From positions 36,556,819 through 36,620,818 of the forward strand of contig NC_089275.1 in NCBI RefSeq assembly GCF_963678975.1: a DNA stretch of 64,000 bases, written 5' to 3'. Below the pieces are notes generated by a model. The model was given only the letters and a program-made list of their open reading frames with translations, did no database searches and was not told the DNA's origin. The position numbers were made by a program, and so were the translations under genes. Of this stretch, positions 1 to 10,587 are shown one piece after another. Position 1 is the stretch's first letter; every line of letters starts with the position of its first letter. Source of the DNA: Dysidea avara. Taxonomy: Eukaryota > Porifera > Demospongiae > Dictyoceratida > Dysideidae.

Positions 1-14
1 TGAATGTGTACATG

Positions 15-442
15 TAGGGACCCGCCGATTATGCTCATAATTTTACCTATTATGCTATGCTGCACTGCTCAAAAATTTACATATTATACTCAAATTTATG
101 CTCAATACTTACCTATTATGCTCAAATTATGCCCAATTATTTATGCCTTAGTTCTCACTCGTGCTCTGCTATAAATAATAAGTGGCTGAAGCATCAACCG
201 TGGCTTACTTGTCAAAATGCATATCACAGAAAAGATCGATATACTCTAATAGAACAGTCAGCTTTGTGTTTGTTCTATTAGAGTTACTGATTGTTCTATT
301 AGAGTATATCGATCTTTTTGTGATAACTATTTTAGAATTCATACTATTACACAAATTTCTACCTATTATGCTAGCATTATGCTCAATGTTTTCAGACATC
401 TATTATGCTCATAATTATGCCAGCATAATCGGCGGGTCCCTA
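15..442. mobile_element. hAT-like miniature element, copy 1 (ATTATGC family)
   Basis: The ends are inverted repeats starting TAGGGACCCGCCGATTATGC at the left, with the reverse complement at the right. The flanks share TGTACATG (7-14 and 443-450), consistent with an 8-bp target duplication of hAT type. The inside has many copies of CCTATTATGCT and an internal palindrome of the TACTCTAATAGA motif. There is no coding capacity. Two related copies lie at 662-1177 and 23726-24153. Confidence 0.75.
226..322. repeat. TACTCTAATAGA motif, inverted copies
   Basis: The sequence reads AAAGATCGATATACTCTAAT then AGAACAGTCAG, followed by further copies in reverse orientation ending GTATATCGATCTTTTT. It forms a hairpin-capable core inside the surrounding miniature element. 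The same motif recurs at nine other places in the window. Confidence 0.8.
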
Positions 443-661
443 TGTACATGTTTATTTTTACCTTATTTGGTATTTATGTATAGCATTCTTGTTTGTAATT
501 TGCATATGGATGAATTTCATATATCTATGAACATAATAAATTATTCTGTGGTTCTATTAATTTTGCTGTATAGGTACATGCTGTAGCAATGTCAATTTCT
601 CTGTAAATTTACACTGCTGAATAACAGTAGCACAAACAATTTTCTGCTGTATACAGTATAC

Positions 662-1177
662 TAGGCACCAGCCTATTATGCTTTTCATTTTACCTATTAT
701 GCTATGCTGCAGTGCTCACAAAGTTTGCCTATTATGCCCATATATGTTTGCCGCAACTTTCATGTTTAACTAACAGTTATGCAATTTGCCAATTTCTGTA
801 TAATGGATAACAATAACTTTTGGCTTGTGAGAAATTGTTCTAAGTTAACCATTTAGAAATAATTCATTTAGCAGTTTATTATGTCAAATGTTTAAATTAT
901 GTAGTTCAGTGGTTCATTAGAATTACTAATAAGGCTACATACCACTATAGTTTAATTGTTTGTGTGCGTGCGTGTGTGAAGAGAATGTAAAGTATACACA
1001 CACAAAAAAGAAATAACTATAGGAAAGTATATTACACTCTAACTATAGATGGAGTAGCTAAGTATGTCAATCCTTTTCACTGATAACAGTATGGCAAAAA
1101 CCTACCCATTATGCTAGCATTATGCTTCAAGAACCTACTGTGCTCCAAATTGTGCCAGCATAATAGGCTGGTGCCTT
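662..1177. mobile_element. hAT-like miniature element, copy 2 (ATTATGC family)
   Basis: The left end TAGGCACCAGCCTATTATGC matches the reverse complement of the right end (GCATAATAGGCTGGTGCCT). The inner ATTATGC part is shared with copy 1 but the outer bases differ, and they differ in the same way at both ends. No convincing target duplication was seen. It is non-coding. Confidence 0.65.
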
Positions 1178-1866
1178 GTACACACACATGGTAAATTAGG
1201 GCAATTGGACTTTTCTAAGATTTTGGGGGTAAGAAATGTGATTGTATAGCTATGTTAGTTTTAAGTACATTCATGCAATGTTTTATACCAAAAATGTGAT
1301 GATTAGTTTGCATATACTTTGCAATCATATAGCCACAAATTTTAAAAACTACAGAAGTTGTTGCAGGAAGGTCACTTTATCCAGTAAATCTTGTCATGAG
1401 TCATTTTCATAAAAAAACTTCAGTTGGCTATGGTTAAGGCTACATAATACAGGCTTCAATATTATTGGTATCAGCCATTTTGGTTGGTATCTTATTGGAA
1501 TCAGTTATGGTTTAAGTGACCAATACCATAAGTGATATTGCATGACATCACATAATTGTTTTTCAAGATGGTGGCATATCTAGTGAGTGGAATGTACCAT
1601 CACAGGATAATATAGGTACGTATAACCACGAATTACTTGAAAAAAGCCAGTGATTATGATTGTTGGTACAGTTGAATGGGCAGTATAGCTATGAAACAAG
1701 ATTCTTTGAAACCATACATAATGGCTAATTGTCATTGCATGATGGCCACAAACCCAATTCAACAAGCATGAGAGACAATAACAAATTTATTGTATTTTAA
1801 GTAAGGTGGCTTTTTACAAAGCAGTCAATACAAAGTTCATTTGTCAAGTTGTTAGCTTTGCACAAG
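1178..1866. other. non-coding stretch, nothing recognised
   Basis: No exon-like reading frame, RNA gene or clear repeat boundary was seen. The sequence is AT-rich with short alternating phrases such as GGTATCAG near 1470-1510. Confidence 0.5.
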
Positions 1867-1926
1867 CAGTGCAAAGCTATAGAAATGCTTGTAAAGATAG
1901 CCCATTGTAACTAGGTGATGGCAAGG

Positions 1927-3699
1927 CTAGAAGACAAAAGATGGCAAATCTAGTTGTGTCAACCTCTCTGAGTAAGATTTGTCTTGAAGTTGTGGGATGA
2001 GACGAGTAGCCCTTCGTTGTATCTTCTCTACCTTTCTGTTGTCTAGAATATAATGAGGCCCCCAAATAGGATTATTGTATTCCAAGATAGGTCGAACTAA
2101 TGTATTGAACAGACAAGTTAGCATGGTAGAGTCAAGGTATTCAAATGATTTCTTAATCAAACCAAGTACTCGGTTAGCTTTGGTAGTAACTTGAGTGGTG
2201 TGATGGTGGAATTTGAGCTGATCGTCAAAAACAATACCGAGGTCGCTGTGCGTTGCATTGATGTCAATAAATATTCCGTTGAGACAGTAAGGACCATAGT
2301 GGTGGGCTGGGCCGAAGTGAAGGTGTTTGCACTTGGAAATATTAAAATTCAAAAGCCACTGTTGTGACCATCCTTGAAGTAAGTCTAAGTCACTCTGTAA
2401 TGCAGTATAGTCTTCTCTATTTCTAATGACTCGAAAGATTTTTGTATCATCAGCAAACAATAGCACCGGACTTGATACAATTGATGGTATCTCATTTACA
2501 AACATCGTGAATAGTAGGGGACCCAGCACAGAACCCTGGGGGACACCACTAGTAACTGGAATAGTGGAAGATTTATGGCCATTAAGTACAACTTGTTGCA
2601 CTCTGTTAGATAAAAAACTTTCAATCCATTTTAGCACATTTCCATGAATACCAAACGATGTTAACTTTTGCAATAAACGTCGGTGTGGAACAGTATCGAA
2701 GGCTTTTTGGAAATCTAAGTAGATTACGTCAATAGAATAGCCCTCATCAAGATGATGAGTTAAATAATCCAGCATCAGAAGCAATTGAGTGGAACACGAT
2801 CTTCCTGGTATGAAGCCAAATTGATAGGGAGACAGTAAGTTGTTTGTGGATAGGTGGTTCAGTATATGATCTTTGACAATGGATTCCATTAACTTGCTGA
2901 AAATAGAAGTGAGGCTGACTGGTCTATAATTGCAGGCCAGATTCCGTGCACCTTTTTTGTGAATAGGTGTTACATTGGCACACTTCCAATCTGAAGGTAA
3001 AGTGCCACTATTTAGCGATTTATTAAACAGGATAGATAATGGTACAGAAATAAATTCACTTACAGATTTGATAATAGTTATAGGCCATCCGTCTGGTCCA
3101 GAGGATTTATTACTTTGTAGAGCTATTAGCTTGCTGAAAACAGTTTCAGGAGTGATTTCAATGGAGTCATCAAGGAGAGGGGAACTAGTTGAATCAACTG
3201 TTGGAATACTTGTGGTGTCCTCACAGGTAAATACACTAGAAAAGTATTCATTAAAGTGAGTAGCCATTTCAGTATCGGAATGTATTGCAGAACCATCCGA
3301 GGAGACCAACTCGGTAACACCTGGGCGTACTTTTGTCCTTGAGTTAACATATTGCCAGAATGCTTTAGGCCTAGATCTGACACCTTGAGCCAGATTCTTT
3401 TCGTAGTCTTTTCTAAGGTTACGAGTCAAGCTTCTAAGCTGATTATTTACTGATTTAAAGTTTGCAAGGTCTATGAGAGAACGGGTCGAGAGGTACTTTT
3501 TCCAAAGATGATTCTTTTTCCTTTTCAAACTAAACACTTCAGAGTTACTGTATAGGCTTTTCTTCTCCTTGGGCTTGTAAGTAGGAACACAATTGTCAAG
3601 AGCATCCTGAAAGATTGACCTAAATTGCAACCAAGCATCGCTCATATCAAGGGGGTCCAATAAGGATACCCAGTCAACATCACCAAGAGTTTGCTTCAT
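1927..3699 (-). CDS. LINE reverse transcriptase (jockey/CR1-type), truncated element
   Basis: This 590-residue frame encodes the RT part of a non-LTR retrotransposon polyprotein. Residues 1-160 are the linker that normally follows the endonuclease. The RT core runs from about 195 to 460: SGPDGWP at 200-206, NYRPVSLTS at 258-266, YLDFQKAFD (catalytic Asp329) at 327-335, SGVPQGSVLGPLLF at 384-397 and FADD at 415-418. The thumb and connection region follow. The frame stays open upstream to about 3753, where a stop occurs, and no apurinic endonuclease domain precedes it, so the element is 5'-truncated. The frame ends abruptly after LDLPSFVF, where related proteins usually continue, so the 3' end is decayed as well. 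The catalytic residues are intact, so the loss may be recent. The family assignment (jockey versus CR1) is not settled by eye. Confidence 0.9.
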   Translation of the reverse strand: MKQTLGDVDWVSLLDPLDMSDAWLQFRSIFQDALDNCVPTYKPKEKKSLYSNSEVFSLKRKKNHLWKKYLSTRSLIDLANFKSVNNQLRSLTRNLRKDYEKNLAQGVRSRPKAFWQYVNSRTKVRPGVTELVSSDGSAIHSDTEMATHFNEYFSSVFTCEDTTSIPTVDSTSSPLLDDSIEITPETVFSKLIALQSNKSSGPDGWPITIIKSVSEFISVPLSILFNKSLNSGTLPSDWKCANVTPIHKKGARNLACNYRPVSLTSIFSKLMESIVKDHILNHLSTNNLLSPYQFGFIPGRSCSTQLLLMLDYLTHHLDEGYSIDVIYLDFQKAFDTVPHRRLLQKLTSFGIHGNVLKWIESFLSNRVQQVVLNGHKSSTIPVTSGVPQGSVLGPLLFTMFVNEIPSIVSSPVLLFADDTKIFRVIRNREDYTALQSDLDLLQGWSQQWLLNFNISKCKHLHFGPAHHYGPYCLNGIFIDINATHSDLGIVFDDQLKFHHHTTQVTTKANRVLGLIKKSFEYLDSTMLTCLFNTLVRPILEYNNPIWGPHYILDNRKVEKIQRRATRLIPQLQDKSYSERLTQLDLPSFVF

Positions 3700-3755
3700 T
3701 AGATCAATATTTGCCGCTCTTGTATTATATTTCAGTGTCTTGATAAAGCGTTCAG

Positions 3756-6200
3756 CTACGTTTATAATTTACTCAATTATATTACATTGCAAGTTATGCT
3801 ACAAACAAGTCACCCTGTAGTTCAGATCAGCTAGAAGAAGGTACCTAATAGAGAGTTCAGCTACAAAGAAACCATCATTTAGAGAGTTCTAGGGGCGGAT
3901 CCAGGATTTTTCAAGAGGGGGGTCTCTGAGCTGGGTGGAAGGTAACCCCCCAACATACAATTATTTAACTCAGTACACCCGACCTACGGCTGTACGTAGC
4001 ATTCATACATAAAATGTGCCCTTAGGCAAACTTTAACAAGCACGATGTGTGTATCTAGCTATAACTAGCTGGTAACCTACACTGCTCTTTGTGTAGCTTA
4101 TTGGCATACTATGCTATTGTAGACTTATAGCTTACTACATACACAACTTCTTGCCATACAGTATAGTCATGATGAACGATGGATCACTTGACACCTGTTC
4201 ATCGTACCAGATTTTCGATCACACTTCTTGCTTTCTGTCCGACACCCTCGCAAAAGTGGTACCAAAAGTGAACCTTGTACAAGTGCGAGTGTAGTTGGTC
4301 TTCCTGAACAAGTTGAAGGAACTACTGGAGTAGCTAACTCCTGTGTCACTGTAATTCATACTATCAAGTGCGGGGACCGGCATTGATTCTGTGCCTTCTG
4401 GGTGAGGTCTCAAGAACAGCCGAGTGATATCACGTGCCCACATTGACCAAAGGCTGAGTCAGGTGTATTATGCACCTATCAATGTATTGCCCCACCACCC
4501 CCCTCGGGGCGTAAGCGGGGCTTTACAGGGGAATTGACACGAAACTGCTGCCCCACTATGGGGCATTTGACGAACCTTACGTTCATGCAGTAACAGGGGC
4601 GTAGCTAGCCAGAACATGATGGAGGGGCAGGCATGCCCCCACGAAACGCTCAAAATATTCATGATTGCAAAAGGGGCTAATGACCGAAGGTGGGCTAGCC
4701 AACATACGGTGTTGTATTATTACAGCTTACACAACTAGCTACGTAACCATTCCAGTACTGATTGCTTATCACGTATCAATGATTCAATGGAGGTATAATT
4801 CGTCGAGCATCATCGCACGTGCCACAACTGTACTCAAACAAATTCATCCACAGTCCGGTAGAGCTATATTGTTACTATTTTAGTGTTAATACAATTACTG
4901 TACCTTACGTTAGCCACAGCTTTTGCTGCAGTCCTAGCACACCGCTGACAGGATGACACGTTCACTCACTTCACTCGGCGAAATCCGAGGGGTCCGTAAC
5001 GCAGTACTTAGATTTGAGATTTGAGAAATCTTAAGAAAAATTCAAGATTTTGACTGAGATTTGAAAAGATTTTACAAGATTTTAAGATTTCAGTTAAGAT
5101 TTGAAATACTATGTTGTAGTGCCGTGTTCTGTGCCTGGTATGAGTCGAGGTACGAGTCTACTGGAGAGGCTACTCTTTAGCTATTGCAATACTGCATACT
5201 ACCAGCAATAGAGCTTAGTATATGTGGCTAATTTGCCTAGTTAAATTGGCGGCTTTTCCCGCTGACACGTAGCAAGTTAGCCTATAGCTAATGGAACTAT
5301 TCCCAATGCATCTATACAGTTACCTCACATAGTAAGTAATCATGACTAAGAGCTAGCTCTCCTTGTAGTGATCTCAGTAGTGATTGAAAATGCCTAGATC
5401 TTGAGTTGTACATACTTCATTTGTACTGAGCAACCAAGATAGTGACATAGCAAACTACTTCAGTGCTGGTCACCGTAGCTAAAGCATTCAATCAAATCAA
5501 ATAGCCCTGCATGCGCACATAAGCTCAGTAAATCTCACACTAGAGTTGGCAAAGCTTAATTATACTATTATTAACTACTAATTTGCCCTAGCTTTTCATG
5601 CCATACATGCATAGCTGTATTATAATACTGTACATGTATGCATCAAATAATATGTCTAAAATCATCATGTTTTGCCATGTCCATGCAAGTTGTGTACATT
5701 TTAACTATATCATTATGTAGACATCTCTTGCAACTGCTAACAGTTGGGCTGCATAATTGTCTTGATAATTGTGTACAGGAACTTCAGCATATCAATGGTG
5801 TAGTTGACTTCAGCAAATGTGGAATAATATGATATCAAAGATACCACACAATTAGATTTTACACATAGATTCCACACTTATATATAATATAACTTATAGT
5901 GCAACTGTCTTTGAGACTGTCTACCTGAGTTAGCAAAGTGATGTGGACATTGACCCATTGAGATATAAATTATTAGCTAGTATATATATATGCTTGTTAA
6001 AGTTTGTGCGTGTATTGTAAATTGTATGTATATACATACGTACATAAACTCAGCTAAGCGAAGGTATCAGATGCGTTCATGCATTTCACTCATATGATTA
6101 GTTTCTACCATACACATACACAATCTCACAACTTAATATCTAATACAAAAATGAGTACACGAGTTCCTTATGATTGATCATAGTTACAAGTTATAATTAT
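3756..6200. other. intergenic region with transposon debris
   Basis: No gene was recognised. It contains phrases typical of hAT-like ends (GGGGCGGATCCAGGATTTTT near 3893, CAGGGGCGTAGCTAGCCAG near 4593), each without an obvious partner end, and a low-complexity AAGATTT stretch at about 5010-5105. The last 250 bases before 6201 are probably the 3' flank of the minus-strand transposon-like gene. Confidence 0.5.
5010..5105. repeat. AAGATTT/TGAGATTT low-complexity repeat
   Basis: Degenerate short units of GATTTGAGATTT and AAGATTTTGA type repeat over about 95 bases. Confidence 0.6.
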
Positions 6201-9200
6201 TTATGAGTCAATACAACTTGAACAAAACCATTTGTTCAGTTTAAATTCGTTTAGGCGACCACTTATACACTCTGCATGATACCATTTCTTGCATTTATCG
6301 CAAGCAACCATCACTTCACCGGTATCTGGTCCTCTACATGTACAATAAACATTAACAGGGAACCACGTTGATGCCTTTCTTCTTTGCCTGATAATGGGGA
6401 AAACAGACATTTTCTGCGTTTCTAAACAATTAAGTAAATGACGTCTTAAATGTTTCTGGTCATATACAACAGTAGAGGGATTTTCTCCAAAGGCCAAAGC
6501 AGTGCAGTAGGCTGCAGCAAAAACTCCACAGTCTTTTGTTCCAGATTGTTTGTTAACCTTTGATAATTCAACCTTAAATTGATCTTTCTGAGTGTTCAAA
6601 AGGCTTGCTAGAATTACTTGTGTATCAATGCTTACAACAGAGTTTAGAGAGTCATATATTGTAATGTCTGCCTTCTCACAGTTCACTGTCGAAGCAACAA
6701 CCCAATGGTTGTTGTTAATGTGAAAAATTTGTGCAGATCTTATCCCACTTTGAAATGGCTTGATATGGCTTCTTGATTGCAGTAGAATGGTATTTTGAAG
6801 ACCTCCTATGTGTGGAAATTGTTGTTTTAGCAAAACCTGCACAGCATTTAAGTGCAGATCTGTCAGCCACTCATTATTGCACAGCATATTTCTTTCAGCC
6901 TTACACAAAACAAATGAACCAATTTTCAGCCATATTTCTGACTTTTTACATGTCTTTGCAGCTTCACTACTTTCCCCACCATTATCATAATCAATTACAA
7001 TAGCTTCATCATGTACGCACGTCATTTGATCTCTCTTTAAAATCTTTTCACCACCAGAATCATCACTCTTCAGAACTTCCTTAGCAACAACATCTTCACT
7101 TTGTCCACAAAACTCAACCGTCTGAGTAAATGCTGTCATTTGGTCATCTTTTGGAAGCTCTTGGTCGCCAGGATTATTGCTCTGTTGACAAAGTTCTAAA
7201 TCACTGACATCTACTGTCATGGTGGAACTTGCAGTAACTGTGTTGTTAACAGCCACATCATCAACTTGTTCATGACAACAGTCTGAACTGCCTGCAATCA
7301 ATGTGTCCACTGCCATTGTGTCACTCTTGTTAGCTTTGTTAGCCACAGCATCATTATCCTGTTCATCATACTTCACAGCGGTAGTTTCCTTTGATTCATA
7401 AGTAGATGTGTATGGCTGTTTAAATCTAACTCTGAAGATGCGATCAGCTGAAACATATTCAGTTTCTTGAAATAGCCATATTGCAGTTGTTTTTCTAATA
7501 AGAACAACTTGTCCTTTCATGCTTACTTCAACAAATGGAGAAATCATTTGCTTTGCATTACTGCTAAGGCTGGCTAAATAACTATTAAGGTCATTATGAC
7601 CTTTCAGTGTATACAATGGTATTGTGTCAGATTTCAATTTATCAACAGGCAGAGATCGCTGCATTTTTTGCAAAGTTTTATGAGAAGCTTTGCTAGCTTC
7701 TTTGGTCACCAGACCTCTATCACATGCTGATTGAATATCCTCAGATACCTCTTTGTGTGTTTCTGACCACACTTCCTTAATAATTTCTAGGGAATTGTCA
7801 TCATTTTCATCAGTGCTGTCATCATGGCCATAGTCATCAATATTGTCAATATCATCATCGTCACCATTCTGCACACCAGCTAGATCTTCGGTCGTGTTTT
7901 CATTGTCCCACACAGAGTGTACTCTTAAAAGTTTGTCCATGCCAAGTTCACATAGGGTTTGTCTTGCTTTTGCTTTTGCTCTTTCCACAGCTTCAGAAAT
8001 TTCATTGTCTTTGATGTCACTTAATGATGACACAGAAACTTTGTTCTTTCCCTCTTTATTGCGATGCCTTTGCACACTTGGAAACTTAACAGTCTCCTGC
8101 AATTCAGCTTGCAATGCAAGTTGGATATTCATTCGATGAAGCCTTCTGAGCAGACCTAGCATGCTAAAATTGAGTACAGTTGAAAAAACACTGCTCATGC
8201 TTCTGACTGTCCGAAACATTCTTTCACAAGTCTGGGACCCAAGCATCCAAGGTAAAAAATTTCTGGCATCACCATGAAAATGATCTCTAATAGTCAATGC
8301 ATACACTATTATGGCATGTGCATTTAACTCTACACACATGTAACAATTACGTGTGATGAAGTTGTTTTTCAAGGTATAAGAGTGGTGGAGCATGATCCAC
8401 TTACGCCAATACCGCAGAAAGAAATTTGCATACCAAATTTTCTCTATCCTGCTAATGCAATCTAAGCTTTTGTCCTCATAACTGTCTACAACATTTTGGA
8501 TTAGTTCCACATAACATTTGGTTGCGAAAGCACCAGGTATTTTGTCGAGCAAGGGACATGCATTGATTATGTGCAATACTGCATCATAATTTTGCTTATC
8601 ATGATGGTTTAAATCTCTTTCCCTTAGAAAATGATCTTCTTTACCATATTTAGAGCGCAACTGTTCTAAATGATGCACTCCAGCTCCAAAGGTTGGTCCC
8701 AATTTAAGATTAACCCGAGGGTTTAATAGCCGTGCCTTAAACTTTACTGCAATGTGGACCACATCTTGAACATATGAAATTGAAGTTGGATTGATGCAAA
8801 ACCAATTCTTCCATGTTGAACTTATGTTAATTGAGGGCAAAGAAGGAAGGGTAAGATCATTGGGAGGATTTATCAGTGAAACTGATATTTTCATGGCCTT
8901 CATTACCCTAGAGTCTCCATCTCCCCCAAAGCTTATGACTGTAATGCCTCGTTTTGCACATTCTGAATATATGTGGTTCCAACGCTGTAGGACATGCTCA
9001 GCAGTAAACTTTTTGTCACTTCCAAAGCATGTCAAACAAAAGGGTGGCACATTAACCGCCAAAGGTTGTGCCATGTACACATATGCATACTTTGCAATAG
9101 ATCCACTTTTGAACATATTCTCTATTGCTGAAAATGAAGTGGCTAAAAATGAGTCAACTAAAGGTAGGCCACAGTCATCAACAGGGAGGACAAAACCAAC

Positions 9201-9572
9201 ACACCTATCTGTCTCTGAGTCATAGTCCACCCTTCCAATTACTCTTGTTGCATCTTCCCCAATAGATACTATTTTAGGTGCATTGTGATCATTGATATGC
9301 TCAATCAAATCACTAAACCTAAATCTACCTTCGTCCATAATCTTGTACTGCGAATGAATTATTCTTTGCACAGTCCTGAGAGATGGCAGTGCATGAGGCA
9401 TGTTCTGATGAATAAATTCATAGCACAGAGGACCACTGTAGATAAATAATGCTGTGGCAAACTTCTTGAGAAGCTCTGAATGCCTTCGTTGGGTTGGGTA
9501 TTTACAGACATTTTTATCTGCATTCAGCAACATTTGTTTCACTATTGGGGTAAATCCATGACCACCACCCAT
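6201..9572 (-). CDS. transposase-like protein with Ulp1/SENP protease and PHD finger
   Basis: This is a 1123-residue uninterrupted frame. Residues 1-470 resemble a DDE-type transposase core: GEDAT (Asp107), FGGDGDSR (Asp218/Asp220), DVVHIAVKFKARLL (a D-x2-H-x3-K element, Asp270) and QTCERMF (Glu450). Residues 560-900 are acidic and low-complexity. Residues about 900-1060 form a Ulp1/C48 cysteine protease domain with the complete catalytic set: His956 (NNHWV), Asp974 (IYDS), Gln1009 (KQSGTKDCG) and Cys1015. The C-terminus is a PHD finger of Cys4-His-Cys3 form (C1077, C1079, C1091, C1094, H1099, C1102, C1117, C1120). The frame is open upstream of the chosen Met to about 9790, encoding a further ~70 residues with a possible leucine-zipper-like stretch, so the true start may be an upstream exon or the neighbouring ORF. 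SUMO-protease and chromatin-reader roles are known for these domains. Whether this is a live transposon or a domesticated gene is not decided. Confidence 0.8.
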   Translation of the reverse strand: MGGGHGFTPIVKQMLLNADKNVCKYPTQRRHSELLKKFATALFIYSGPLCYEFIHQNMPHALPSLRTVQRIIHSQYKIMDEGRFRFSDLIEHINDHNAPKIVSIGEDATRVIGRVDYDSETDRCVGFVLPVDDCGLPLVDSFLATSFSAIENMFKSGSIAKYAYVYMAQPLAVNVPPFCLTCFGSDKKFTAEHVLQRWNHIYSECAKRGITVISFGGDGDSRVMKAMKISVSLINPPNDLTLPSLPSINISSTWKNWFCINPTSISYVQDVVHIAVKFKARLLNPRVNLKLGPTFGAGVHHLEQLRSKYGKEDHFLRERDLNHHDKQNYDAVLHIINACPLLDKIPGAFATKCYVELIQNVVDSYEDKSLDCISRIEKIWYANFFLRYWRKWIMLHHSYTLKNNFITRNCYMCVELNAHAIIVYALTIRDHFHGDARNFLPWMLGSQTCERMFRTVRSMSSVFSTVLNFSMLGLLRRLHRMNIQLALQAELQETVKFPSVQRHRNKEGKNKVSVSSLSDIKDNEISEAVERAKAKARQTLCELGMDKLLRVHSVWDNENTTEDLAGVQNGDDDDIDNIDDYGHDDSTDENDDNSLEIIKEVWSETHKEVSEDIQSACDRGLVTKEASKASHKTLQKMQRSLPVDKLKSDTIPLYTLKGHNDLNSYLASLSSNAKQMISPFVEVSMKGQVVLIRKTTAIWLFQETEYVSADRIFRVRFKQPYTSTYESKETTAVKYDEQDNDAVANKANKSDTMAVDTLIAGSSDCCHEQVDDVAVNNTVTASSTMTVDVSDLELCQQSNNPGDQELPKDDQMTAFTQTVEFCGQSEDVVAKEVLKSDDSGGEKILKRDQMTCVHDEAIVIDYDNGGESSEAAKTCKKSEIWLKIGSFVLCKAERNMLCNNEWLTDLHLNAVQVLLKQQFPHIGGLQNTILLQSRSHIKPFQSGIRSAQIFHINNNHWVVASTVNCEKADITIYDSLNSVVSIDTQVILASLLNTQKDQFKVELSKVNKQSGTKDCGVFAAAYCTALAFGENPSTVVYDQKHLRRHLLNCLETQKMSVFPIIRQRRKASTWFPVNVYCTCRGPDTGEVMVACDKCKKWYHAECISGRLNEFKLNKWFCSSCIDS

Positions 9573-9738
9573 ATTGAAGGAATTTAAACCACACTGCTTT
9601 ATTAGGTTTGATAACCTTTCATTCTCTTTAGCTAGAATTTCTATTTCATCTAAGATTTTGAAATAATCTGTAATTAAAGTTTGAGTGGGATCAAGTTCAA
9701 CTTTTCTTTGCTTTCGAGAAGTGCAAAAAGTTTGATTT

Positions 9739-9766
9739 GCCCCTCCTTCTACACTGAAGGAGGGGC
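9739..9766. repeat. perfect 11-bp hairpin between the two ORFs
   Basis: GCCCCTCCTTC and its exact complement GAAGGAGGGGC are separated by 6 bases. It lies in the stretch joining the two minus-strand frames, where the reading frame must change. Confidence 0.75.
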
Positions 9767-9840
9767 TTAGTGAAAAACCTGTTCTGGCTTGTCATTCAAT
9801 GACACTGAGCTGCTAATGGTTTTAGCAACAGCTGGTTTGG

Positions 9841-10587
9841 TCAGGCATTGGCTTGCTGAAGGTGCAACTGATTGCTTAGAAAACAGTGTGGATCAACGAC
9901 ATTGTGTAGAGCAGCACACTTCCTGACATGCCTAGTCCAATTTGAAAGTATGAAACGGCTATTTTGAAGTTGCAAGCGAATTGATTTATTGCACATACCA
10001 CAATTTACTGCAGCTGCAATTTTCCCATTGTTTTGACCTTTTACAACTACAGAGTAATGTGTTTTCTCCTTTAAGGAGCTCAGGTGCATTAATTTCGCTT
10101 TGCATATCCAGTCCTTTACGCTCTCAAGAACTTGACAACTAACATCATCCACTGACAATAAAGCCTGATTTGCAGCCTTGTCAACTAGCTTGGTCTTTTT
10201 AGCTGTTATGCATGGCTTGGTGTGCTGTGAACTAACTGCCTTGAGAGACAAATTTTTGCTCAATTGTTTGACCTCTTCAACAAATTTACAAATTCTAATG
10301 CGATGACCTGGCGGAAACTCAAATGGCAGTGAATTCATAGACTCCGGTGTGCAGCATGGTGGTAACATTTCTGGATTACTTTTGTGTGCCTTCTCGATAT
10401 ATCGCTCAATTGTACTTATACTGTTCCCCTCACCATCAGTTATGTCCATAGATGCTATTATCTTAAGTTCATCATATCCTGCTGCTTTCAGACAATTTGT
10501 GACATAAGTGGGCAACTGCTTGTCCATCAGTGCAAGTATATCAACTTCCAAACTGGTAGTGGATAGTGTCTGAGGTTGCTGCTCCAT
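9841..10587 (-). CDS. BED-like zinc-finger protein, first ORF of the transposon-like unit
   Basis: The frame encodes 248 residues starting MEQQPQTLST. Residues 17-50 look like a short helical SAM-like segment (LALMDKQLPTYVTNCLKAAG). Residues 196-224 hold C-x2-C then H-x3-C (C196, C199, H220, C224) around SNWTRHVRKC, a BED-like zinc finger of the kind used for transposon DNA binding. It lies directly upstream of the 1123-residue transposase-like frame on the same strand, with 268 bases between stop and next Met. Frame analysis shows the intervening bases are partly coding in the downstream frame. The two ORFs may therefore be exons of one gene, or one ORF split by a frameshift. The product family was not recognised by name. 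Confidence 0.65.
   Translation of the reverse strand: MEQQPQTLSTTSLEVDILALMDKQLPTYVTNCLKAAGYDELKIIASMDITDGEGNSISTIERYIEKAHKSNPEMLPPCCTPESMNSLPFEFPPGHRIRICKFVEEVKQLSKNLSLKAVSSQHTKPCITAKKTKLVDKAANQALLSVDDVSCQVLESVKDWICKAKLMHLSSLKEKTHYSVVVKGQNNGKIAAAVNCGMCNKSIRLQLQNSRFILSNWTRHVRKCAALHNVVDPHCFLSNQLHLQQANA

Noticed and set aside
8791-9225. 144-codon plus-strand ORF
   Set aside because: It is the antisense shadow of the 1123-residue minus-strand frame.
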